Shown here: positions 1 to 9,581 of the stretch, in pieces
How positions within the stretch are numbered: position 1 is the first letter of the stretch
Layout of the letters: every line of letters starts with the position of its first letter
DNA from: Serilophus lunatus
Lineage: Eukaryota > Chordata > Aves > Passeriformes > Eurylaimidae
Direction of reading: 5' to 3'
Length of the DNA: 64,000 nucleotides
Assembly (NCBI GenBank): GCA_013399895.1
Contig: VXBA01005112.1
Coordinates: forward strand, 501,365-565,364
Position numbers and translations under genes: made by a program
The notes under the pieces: generated by a model
The model's database searches: none
What the model was told of the DNA's origin: nothing
What the model saw: the letters and a program-made list of their open reading frames with translations, nothing else

Positions 1-3000
1 ATTAGGCAATCCATTTTTCAATTTAGTGTACTGCCTCTGATAAATTAACAGATGTCGATTGATTTTTTTTCCCTCAGTCCCCCTGTTTACACCTGACAGC
101 CAATGCTTTATAGCTGAGCAGTTATTTGAAGTTATAAACATTATAATTAGCAATTTTTTAATTAGGCTGACAATTAACAGGAGATTTGCAAAGCTGCTAA
201 TTTGACATGTCATACTCTCCACAGTGTTTATGTTAACCACTACTTGAGTGAATTCAATTGAACAGAACTACGGTGTCTGAAAAATCAATCTCAGAAGAAC
301 CCTTTTCCCCACTTGGATAACATTATGGCACTTCAGGCAGAGAAGTGGGACTTCAATGAAATTTTACAATGTGACAATTCCAATACTTGAAGTTCAAACA
401 ATGCGCTCATGTTAGCTCAGAGATGCAATTAAACATGATATACCAAACATAGGCATGGTCTGGGCTCTTTTACTAGTGCTAGGCTTTAAGAGTTTTATTT
501 GTTAAGGACTAAGACCAAAAGAAAACAACCAACCATCCAGCCTCAATCAATACTGAGTCTCAGCCCTGAAAATAACCTTTGTGTTTAACAAAGGAAAAAG
601 AAAATATGTCATTCTAGTATCTGTGTGATCATTAATAAAATCTGTGTAGCTGTTCCAGCAGAATTCTGCATCAGTACAAACTGGAGTGGCATGAAGAGAA
701 GCATTACAGTGGTCCTGCTGCAGCAAGTGGGAATTTCCTGGCTCTTTCCATTAATCTGACCTTCCTCTCAAGTCAAACAAAATGGCCTTCTTTCTGATTG
801 AATTTCCTCTGTGAGCATTACCCACTGAATGTTACTGCCGTTCCTGACATAGAGACGGCTGGGTGGATGCAAGGCAATAAGGGGCTTAGAGTGCTCAGCA
901 AGAGAGAGAGGAGCTTGGGTATGGAAAGAGACAGCTGCTTACAAAGTTGCCTGCCAACTCCAAGGCTAAGATAAATTGGTGGGGTAGCCTGAAGAAACAT
1001 GTTTCTTGTTGACTTCAGTCGAAAGGAAGTGTCCTTAGGTTATTTCTGTGAACCAAGATACTTAATCACATCCACTTTTTAAAGGAAGCCAGGCTAGCTT
1101 TTAAATGCAAATGGAACTAATTTTGACTGAGAAAGCTCTCTGCCTTAAAAATGTAGGCATAGGCATTTTCCTAGTTTTATTTCATGGGGGCTTTTTACAT
1201 AAAATCATGTACTTTCATCACATACTTGCTTCCTTTGCATTCTTTTTCTGAATTAGCTCCTGATTCTCTCCACTTAATGGTTCGTCTGATGGAAACACCA
1301 TTAGCCCTTTAGAACATGATAACAATAAAGGGGAAAAAATGCTGCTTCTTGCACACCTTTTTAAAATCTTCTTTCTTTAATCCTCTTCAGCCATCCTAAC
1401 ACACCCCTTCCCATGTTAGTCTTTCTTCTCTGAGGTCCTCATTTCTGATGGAGATGAGACACATCCCTAACTTAACTGATGGTGAAGTACCAGAATGAAG
1501 AATGCACCGAAAGTGCCACTCTCCAAAATACTCTCACCCTGCACTCCCCCTAGGAGCTCAAAAGAAGGTCTAGACACAGTTATTGAAAGCTTTCATTCTA
1601 GTGATATATCTACCTGCATGTATCTGTGATTTTAGTCACTTTCTGAATTCGCCTGCTTTCCTAAAAGCTGAGAGAAAACGAATGAAGTGAGGTACTTACT
1701 CAGATTCCACTGCAGTCCATTAGTAACAAAGGAAATGGCTTATTTAAAGGGTGATCTCAATAAAAGTCTCAGGAGTTGATGGTGACTTGCCATTGAATTA
1801 ATTTCTTTCGAATAGTGAAGAATTTTAATACCTGGGAGTCTTGCAGGAAGTCACTAAGGAACAGGTCCTTTGATGGTACATGTTGTCACAGGATTTGCTT
1901 CTGAAATAGCCTCTTTTCTCATAGAGTTAATGATTTAATTTTTCGTTTCCTTTCCATGACTAAATAGACACAGTTTGGGGTTCACTACTTAATATGTTTT
2001 AAAACTTAAAGAACTTAAATGCCAGTTTCTTTCTGGAAAAATTAGACAAAGTGTATCTTAAATGGCTCTATCAGAGCAAATGGGGAAACAATACCAAATG
2101 AGTTATAATTAAATACATGAAGCTGTGCTGCTAGCATCTTACTATCTTTCAGCTCAAACAGTCCTAATTAGTTACATGAATAATACGACGTTTGACATGA
2201 GGTATATTGAAGAATCTGTCTAATACTTGTTTTATCTAAAATCCTTGTTGCTCATTTCAAAAACTGCTGCCAAGGAGTGCTATTAATGGGTGAAGTATCC
2301 AGTTTCTTTTCCTGTGGGACCAACACCCACACCCAAAGAAGCAATTCTCCTCTGAGAATTAATCAAAAAAAAAAAAGTATTTAATGATGACTAGCATTCG
2401 CTGTAGAGCTCATCTTCCTTACGTTGATGGGGCAAGAAAGATATAGTTCTGGACTACGACGATGTCCTTGAGAATCGAAGAATCAAGGAGAACTCAAGAA
2501 ATGAGTATATGGAACCTTTACAGGGAAAGTTTTGAAATGGGAGAAGAGAGGAGAAGATGTAGTTTTAAACATTGAGTTCCAACTGGATTTTTCTCACCAA
2601 AAAACTGAGATATATATGGTCCGTGATTGTGGTCTAGATTTCTAGATATGGTACATCAGGTCACAACTGAATCAAGTGGAAAAAAATGATTTCGCAAAAG
2701 AGTAGAGAGGGGGAGGGGATAAAGGTGGACCCTGAGGATAGTTATTAAGGTGAGAGAACTTATTTCTAGGCAGTAATTAGGAAAAGAGAAAACAAGAAGT
2801 TATCCATCCCTTCCAGCATGGGTTGTGTGATCACTGTTTGAGGAGAGCTGTAGGAAGGTAGCCTGCAGGGGTGGTACACATGGCACTGACAGGCCTCACC
2901 CCATCAGAGCAACCAAACCTAGAGTCAGGGTAAAGCTGCTTATCGTAAGGGGAAATAAACCTTTGCTGTAAAGTCCAATAAAGTGGATACTTTGTGGGAG

Positions 3001-3735
3001 GGAGTTTAACTCCTCAAAGCAAACTGATTAGTACCATTAAAGCAGATTGAAACTCTTACATAGTGTCAAGAAGGCCCTGTCCCATCAGGAAAAAGGTGAC
3101 AAAGGAGACACTCTGCTGATGAATATGCCAGAAAAGGTCATGGAAAAAAAAACTGTATTGAGAAAACTATTTATTTTGAGCTGTTTATTTAAGCACAGGA
3201 GGATTCCTAATGGAGCCATCAGACCTCACTCATTGGCTAATAGTTTAATTAGGCCCATCTGGTGGAGGCTGTGGAGAGAACTGTCCCAGCTCTCATATTG
3301 GCAAAGAGGTAATTTGTCATCCCGTGGCCCAGTGACTGGCACGCGAACATCTCTAAAGCCAAACAGAAGCTCAGCAATCTGTCTCACATGAGAATAGCTG
3401 AGAGCTATTGGATGCATTTGTGTGGCTCACCTTGGCACACCGAGGAGAAATGAGACTATTGCACAGTATCCTTCAGATAACCTCAGCAGAGAAATTCAGG
3501 CAGAGTCACTGAAAGTCAAGTCAATCTTGTTATTGTCAGCCAACTCAAATATAGGGAACAGATTTTTCCTCTTTTTTTCTCAATATATCGTCTCCTGTGC
3601 CATCCTAATAAAACAATATGATAAGAATGTTTCCTAGTAGTTTCTGTTCAGGAGCATATATACTTCAGATACAAATTTCACTTACACTATCTAATGGAAT
3701 AAAAGAAGTTCCCTTTTGGATAAGAGGAACTTGCC
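1..3735. other. Non-coding unique sequence
   Basis: No gene, RNA gene or transposon fragment is recognisable. The left end (about 100-240) is rich in homeodomain-type cores: TAATTAG at 144-150 and 159-165, and CAATTAA at 171-177. A POU octamer ATGCAAAT lies at 1105-1112. A block around 3190-3440 has higher complexity and several CpGs and may be a conserved non-coding element. Open frames here reach at most about 114 codons, carry no domain and are best read as chance. Confidence 0.75.
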
Positions 3736-3786
3736 TTTTTTTTTTTTTTTTTNNNNNNNNNNNNNNNNNNNNNNNNNNNNNTTTTT
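3736..3786. repeat. Poly-T run with assembly gap
   Basis: Seventeen T (3736-3752) are followed by 29 N (3753-3781) and five more T (3782-3786). The gap sits inside a homopolymer, so the likely cause is failure to assemble or call a long T tract. The true length and any interruption are unknown. Confidence 0.95.
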
Positions 3787-3915
3787 GCCTATTACAAAAG
3801 CCCCAAAGCACTTAATATGTCAAATATTTTAACAGCTCCTTTTTTGCAGGCTCATAATGTCAGTGCTGACTAAAGTTAAAGAAGGAAAAAGCTCACTTAA
3901 CTCAAACGTAACAGT

Positions 3916-4745
3916 TTCCATAGAATGGTTTGGGTTAGAAAGGACCTTAAAGATCGCCTTGTTGCAAACTCTCTGCAGGCAGTCCTTTATTCTCCCAGTC
4001 CCTGCCTCCCTGTCCCAAGTGTTCTGTGACTTGAGTGGTGTGACTGAAGCCCTTGCTGCCAAAGATTGAGGAAAAAAGTCAAAACTATCAGTCTTCTCCA
4101 TATCCTGGATATGCAGGTTTCCTGTTTCCTTCTGGAGAGGACCCACATTTTCCCTCGTCTTCCTTTTATAACCAACGTCCCTATAGAAACTGTTCTTGTT
4201 TCCCATTATGTCCCCGGCAAGATTTATTTCTGTCAGGGCTTTCACTTTCCTAAACTTATCCCTGGATGCTTGGATAGATTCTCGGTATTCCTCCCAGGCT
4301 GCATGTCCTTGCTTCTGCTCCCTGTAAGCTTTCTTTTTGTGTTAAAGTTTGTCCAGGAGCTACTTGTTTCTTTGTGCAGGCATTGTTGCATTTTTGCTCA
4401 ATTTCCTCTTCTCTGGGATGCATCACTTCTGAGCCTGGAGGAAGTGATCCTTGCATATTAACCATCTTTTTTGGCCCCTCTTCCCTCATGCTTTATTGCA
4501 TGAGACTCTACAGAGCAGATTCCTGAAGAGTGCAAAGTTTGCCCTCCTGAAATCCAGGGCAGCAAGTGAGTTGTGCATGTACCTTCCTACTCTGAGGATC
4601 TTGAACTCCACCATGTCATGGTCACTGCAGCTTAGGCTGCTCTTGAGCTTCACATTCCCCACCAGTTCCTCGTTGTTGGTAAGAACAAAGTCCAGCATAG
4701 CGCCGTTACTTGTTGCATCAATCCTGATGTGACAGGTCTTGACAT
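3916..4745 (-). mobile_element. CR1 LINE fragment, internally deleted, with degenerate ORF2
   Basis: The low-coordinate end is the CR1 3' tail in reverse complement: CATAGAATGGTTTGGGTT followed by GGACCTTAAAGATC at about 3919-3955. Going toward higher coordinates, minus-strand translation reads the ORF2 region joining the endonuclease C-terminus to the reverse transcriptase. At 4486-4698 it contains LDFVLTNNEELVGNVK, SDHDMVEFKIL and LDFRRANFALFR. At about 4080-4245 it contains KRKTRENVGPL and QDMEK. These match my memory of avian CR1 ORF2. The segments lie in different frames and have in-frame stops between them, so the copy is dead. The reverse-transcriptase core and most of the 3' UTR are missing between about 3960 and 4030, an internal deletion in addition to the usual 5' truncation. 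The 5' boundary near 4745 is approximate. Confidence 0.92.
4080..4698 (-). pseudogene. CR1 ORF2 remnant (endonuclease end to RT start)
   Basis: In a live CR1, ORF2 encodes the apurinic-type endonuclease and reverse transcriptase that carry out target-primed reverse transcription. Only the end of the endonuclease domain and the lysine-rich linker survive here. Minus-strand residues SDHDMVEF (from about 4630) correspond to the conserved endonuclease SDH motif. Frame changes between 4486 and 4245 and several stops break the frame. No YADD-type reverse-transcriptase motif is present. It cannot encode a working enzyme. Confidence 0.85.
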
Positions 4746-7700
4746 TTACAGAGTCAAAGACAACTGAAGAGTCTGAGTGGCCTCAGAGGAGACATCATAG
4801 CTTAAAAAAATCTGTAAGTCAGTAAATTACTAAGCTTTAGGTATGTCAGGTACATATCTACACTTTAAGAATCAAAAGATTGAGACAATACAGAGGTTGT
4901 GACATTGGATTTTCCTGCTCTTCTCACCTTCTCTGGGTATGCATACCATTTCAGACACTCAGACATGCATTCATAGTTCATATACACTAATTTCTGTGTA
5001 TAGTTCTTACAATGGATAGACGCATGTTTTAAAATTCACATAAGTGAGTTCAAAGGGTTTCAGTCTACAGTTTAAAACCTAGGAATTAATGCAGTTCAGT
5101 AAAATTCTGCCAGTCTAGTTGCCCCTTTAATCAATTTTGCTTCATATGCAAGTACAAGCATCATTAGTTTGTATCATTTTTAGCAACAACGCCGAAAAAA
5201 ATCAGCAAGTCAGTTTTGTGCTCAGCCTGATAAACTATCAAGACAATTTTGCCAGCAAAGCTAACTCATGCAGTGTAAATATTTACCAAGAGATTATCTA
5301 TTCTTAAAACAAAGTCACTAATCCAGGTTGTCTGTTCCAGACATCATTGTGAACATGTATATTGAGTGAGCTAAAAGCATAGTAACAAAATGTTTTGCAA
5401 CGTAAGGGCTTCATGATCATCTGCTGCCTTCAGCCAAATCTCTTTTGAAAGTTCGTTGTTGTGTGTCTTGCTGCATTGTGAATTCTGCTGTGTTTACAAA
5501 AGTGGAGGAGACTGGGTAAAGTGGAAATATTTTCCTGGTTTTATATGCAATTAACTAGTATTAACTGATATTTTTGACTCCTACTGACCAGATTTCTTCT
5601 TACTTGCCTGTCTCACTTGTCAACTCCATATGGAACAGGTGACAGTCTTGTTCTTACCTTGTATTCCAGCTAAAATCTGGTGAAGTTTATGTCTGAAGCA
5701 TCTAGATTTGGATTTTTATTGCTCCTTCTATGATGCAAATACTTCATAATAAATAAATTGCTACTAAAATTGCTCGGCCTTCTTGCTACTGAAAAAGCTC
5801 AGGAGTGCCTCATGTAGTTTGCAAAACTTGGAACAGAATTATCTGGTATCATTTTTTCCCTGGTAAAGATGATGTATAGAAACAAGACTGTGAAGATGAG
5901 AGCAGCCTTAAGTTACAGCATAGAACCACACACTCACAGCATGAACAACAACAGCCACATCCTTTCCAGTTTGGATAGTGCAAGAGTGACTTTCCAAGGA
6001 GGGGTTTTCCATGGGAGCTGCACCCCTGGGGGAAAGAAGAGGCAAGCAGGATAGATACCCAAGTCACAGAACTGCCTGGCTGCCCACCAAATGGGGAATA
6101 AAGCGGCTACCTAAACCACACAATGAAGGGCAAAAATGGCAGCAGGACAACAGATTACTTTACTGTGACCCAGAGCAAAGTGCTGGATTACTTCAGGGAA
6201 CTTAGGGAACCCCACAGTAGATTAAAAGGATATTTTTCCTGTGAAAAATGAGAAGAAAGGTGTTAAAGGTTTTTTCACTCTTATATGTTAGAAAAAGGCA
6301 ATTCAACAGGAAAAGGCTCAAGCTATCAATTTATCTTTGTGGAAGATTGTGTGGTTATTTATCTCTTTTAATTATGCTTCAAAAGAAAGATGCTGTTGCA
6401 ATAAATAACATTAGGCAACAATAAAGGGAACAGCATAGGGAACTGCTTGTAACATGTTCCCCTCACCCTCTTCATTTTAACCTCCATAAAAGTGTAGGGT
6501 TTTCCGTGGTCTTTGAGGTATTTGAGTTGGTGATATTTCTGGAAGCAAGTGAAACACAGCTGCTTGCTGATTAAGAGGATACAGGAGATGGCAGGATTAC
6601 ATTAGTATGATGCATGTGCTGCTACTCAGGGACCAGCGAGTTCCCAAATTTAGTGCCAGATACACACACAAAATCGCACCTGAGCACATCCAAAAATGTG
6701 GCACTTCCACCAAAGCCTGAGTAGAGTTTATTATCTCCTGAGTACTAGAGAAAAAAACAAAACCAAAAACAAAACACAAAATTCCTGCATGAGGTTTTGG
6801 AAAACACTGATACCTCTGTTAAAGAAATTCAGATAATATTGGAGGATCTTTTTCACATTTAACTCTCAAGACACCTCCTAGGAATGGCGTGTAAGCTTCA
6901 GCATTTGTGTTGGTCCACATCTTCTGCACGTGAAAACATTTCCAGAAATACTGAATTTTGTAGGGCTTACTTTGAGAGATTTGCACTTAGGACCTTTTCA
7001 AAGAGGCTTGCTTTACGGAAGGTCGAGTGAATGACATTTTTCTGAAGTTTGCATCTTTCTTAATGTTTGACACAGCTTGGGTAGTCAAATTCACTGCTCT
7101 TTAATGTTGCCTGGTATTTGAAAGTAAATTAAAGGGAATTAGTTAAGACTTTTTCTGGTATAACTTGGGCCCTAAAGCTTTTTTGTAAACATGCTGGCAG
7201 TCATGTAATGATTTATCTTACAGACAATTCTAACAGCAATGCCATAATTTCAGGAGCTAAACAGTCTTTCATATTTCTTTCAGTAGGAGAGAACTGTTGG
7301 GATTTTCATGTGTGTTTTGCCTTTGTAAAAATAGAAGTTGGAGTGCGAAACATAGATCATCCTTCACATTCATTAGCATTTTAATGGCTTCTCAATTGTT
7401 AACAGATTTGATGTACCTACTAGAAAGATAAGACAGGGTTGTGATTTACATGTACACTTTCCAATCCGGTAGTAGTCAGTTATAATACATTTTACTAAAT
7501 GTAATGTCATGTTTCTGAAATGAATTTTCAACACTTTAAAAAAAAATAATGAAGACAGTGATAAAGAAAAATGTCAATATTCCCCCTCCAATGTATTTGC
7601 AATAGTGCTAGCTCTGATTTGTTATTTCTGTAGAGCACTGAAAATTTTTCCCAACAAAAATAATAATTAATTATATAATTTGAAAATTAAAGATGGATGC

Positions 7701-8703
7701 ATGCTGCACAAATTAACCCTATAGTATAATAGCATAAAGCAATATGAACATTTACAGCAGAATGATTTGCAGAACTTGTAATACAGAGAGGTTATTTGAA
7801 GATTCAAATTTCTCTGTATTTTTAATATATGACTATGTTTTTATTAGGAACAGAGTATTTCGTTTGGCTTATTGAATGGAAAACTGTCTTCTGTACATGT
7901 ACTATGTAGCTATTACACTTTGCATTTTAATTTCTCAGAAGCTATCAGCTCCAAAAAGAGTTGTCAAATCTAAGTTCACCATGGTATTGTAATTAGAAAC
8001 ATTCTTAGTCTTAGGAATGATTTGTACAATCCAAATTAAACTACAGAGTACATTTACACAGAGCCTGAGTAGCTGACTCTTACCATCAGAATATAGTCTG
8101 CTGTAGCCTCTTGTGTCATTCACAGCATGTCCCTCTTTCTTTCTCTCCCCTAAAGACAAGGCTGAACCTAATCCTGAGTGTAATACAGATTTTTAGGATC
8201 TAAACACTGGCAATATGTATTTGACATGTCTCTGTTGTTTGACTCCTTTGCAGTCCAGTACTCATTGCCCAATAGTTGCATGTCCTGTAGCATCAGAGCA
8301 AGCTAGAATCTAGAATATAGCCAGCATCATCAGAAGGTCCAACAGAAGGTGTTTTGTTGGCAGAAATGTGGTTACTGACATAGCTGAAATACAGTGAGGA
8401 CTTCTGAGTAAAAGAAAGATTCCTCTTTTCAGAGGAATCATTATGTCAATCAAATACAATACAATACTATAGAAATACAATACAGCAAATAACACTTTTT
8501 TTTCATTTTGAATTTTCCATTCTATCTGCTGTCTTCTTCTAAGCAACTGTTCATAAAGAGTATTGATGGGGAAGTAGACACCACTGGCATTTTGCCTTAG
8601 AGTATGCATGTACTAATGACTCTGTGATCTATGATTCTACCTGTGCTAGCTGTGTTATGGTCCAATAAGTCTCCAGCAGAAGTTGAACAAAACTCCTATC
8701 TAC
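4746..8703. other. Non-coding unique sequence
   Basis: AT-rich sequence with no recognisable gene or interspersed repeat. A dense AT patch lies at 7660-7680, made of overlapping TAAT and ATTA units. The string at 8617-8640 loosely resembles the end of a CR1 tail but lacks the preceding conserved CR1 body, so I do not call it. Confidence 0.7.
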
Positions 8704-8708
8704 ACAGT
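8704..8708. repeat. Target-site duplication, left copy (ACAGT)
   Basis: ACAGT directly abuts the left LTR end and recurs exactly at 9577-9581 next to the right LTR end. Five bases is the duplication length usual for ERVL-type elements. Confidence 0.85.
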
Positions 8709-8891
8709 CGTATTGGTTTCCCTGGGGCCAGGTTTTAGTAGCAGCGGGAGGGCTGAGGGGGAGGCTTCTTTGAGAAGCTGCTGGAAGTTTCCCCATGTCC
8801 AGCAGAGCCAATGCCAGCCAGCTCCAGGCTGGGCCCGCTGCTGACCAAGGGCAGGCCAATCAGCAGTTAAAGGAATGCCTCTGTGATAACG

Positions 8892-8898
8892 TATTTAA
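8892..8898 (+). promoter_or_regulatory. TATA-like box of the LTR
   Basis: TATTTAA lies about 185 bp into the LTR, where a U3 promoter would be expected ahead of a transcription start near 8920. Whether it is active cannot be told from sequence. Confidence 0.5.
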
Positions 8899-9383
8899 GA
8901 CGGAAGACGGCTGCCAGAGAGGAGCAGGGTGAGAGCCTGTGAACAACAATGCAGACACCAAGGTCAGTGGAGAAGGAGAAGGAAGAAGTGCTCCAGGCGC
9001 CGGAGCTGAGATCCTGCCCATGGTGAAGACCATGGTGAAGCAGCTGTGCCCCTGCAGCCCATGGAGGACCACAGGAGTGCAGAGATCCACCTGTAGCCCG
9101 TGGAGGAGCCCATGCTGGAGCAGGATTCTCCTGGTAGGACTTGTGGCCTGTGGGGCCCACGCTGGAGCAGCTGCATCTGAAGGACGGCACCCATTTTTGA
9201 CCCATTTGGAAGCAGTATCTGAAGGGCTGCTTCCCATGGGATGGACTCTCANACTCCCTCCTCCACCTCACCTTTTCCCTGAACCGCTGCATCAGAGAAG
9301 GTTGGATGTAAGAAGGAGGGGGTGGGGGGGAGGGGAAAGATGTCTCTTATTGTCTCCCACTCTTAAGCTCTGATCTCGTTAGT

Positions 9384-9389
9384 AGTAAA
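9384..9389 (+). promoter_or_regulatory. Variant polyadenylation signal of the LTR (AGTAAA)
   Basis: AGTAAA, a known weaker variant of AATAAA, is followed within about 30 bp by a GT-rich stretch (GAGTCTTGTTTTGCC). This is the layout expected at an R/U5 junction. Confidence 0.5.
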
Positions 9390-9576
9390 TTTAACTATTA
9401 TTCCCACACAGAGTCTTGTTTTGCCTGACGTGGAGATTAGCAAAGAATCTGTTATAGTCCTTATCTCAACTAATGAAACCTCTCGTTATATTCTCTCTCC
9501 TCTATTGCTGGGCAAGGAGGAGTGAGAGAGTCGCTGTAGTGAGCCCCTGGCATCCAGCCCGGGTTAAACCAATACA

Positions 9577-9581
9577 ACAGT
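9577..9581. repeat. Target-site duplication, right copy (ACAGT)
   Basis: Exact copy of 8704-8708. It immediately follows the terminal CA of the LTR. Confidence 0.85.

Larger units (their letters stand above)
8709..9576 (+). mobile_element. Solo LTR of an avian endogenous retrovirus (ERVL-like)
   Basis: The element is about 868 bp. Its ends form an 11-bp terminal inverted repeat with one mismatch: CGTATTGGTTT at 8709-8719 and AAACCAATACA at 9566-9576. A perfect 5-bp duplication (ACAGT) flanks it. Inside are a TATA-like TATTTAA at 8892-8898, a long central section of degenerate repeated units (GTGGAGGA and CTGGAGCAG motifs, about 9050-9180), a G-rich tract at 9318-9335, a polyadenylation variant AGTAAA at 9384-9389 and a GT-rich U5 segment ending CTGGCATCCAGCCCGGGTT. 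The U5 end and the unit pattern match an abundant avian ERV LTR family as I remember it. The 5-bp duplication points to class III/ERVL. No gag, pol or env sequence adjoins either end, so this is a solo LTR. Open frames inside it, up to about 144 codons, are not genes. One ambiguous base (N) is at 9252. Confidence 0.92.

Noticed and set aside
3829..4245. 138-codon minus-strand frame as a host gene
   Set aside because: Its sequence is the CR1 ORF2 linker region followed by the CR1 3' tail, so it is a transposon remnant.
8617..8640. CR1 tail-like string GACTCTGTGATCTATGATTC
   Set aside because: No adjoining CR1 body such as GATCTTTAAGGTC; too short to distinguish from chance.
8939..9373. 144-codon plus-strand frame and overlapping 141- and 125-codon minus-strand frames
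   Set aside because: They lie wholly inside the solo LTR, overlap each other on both strands, and include the ambiguous base at 9252. GC-rich LTR repeats leave frames open by composition.
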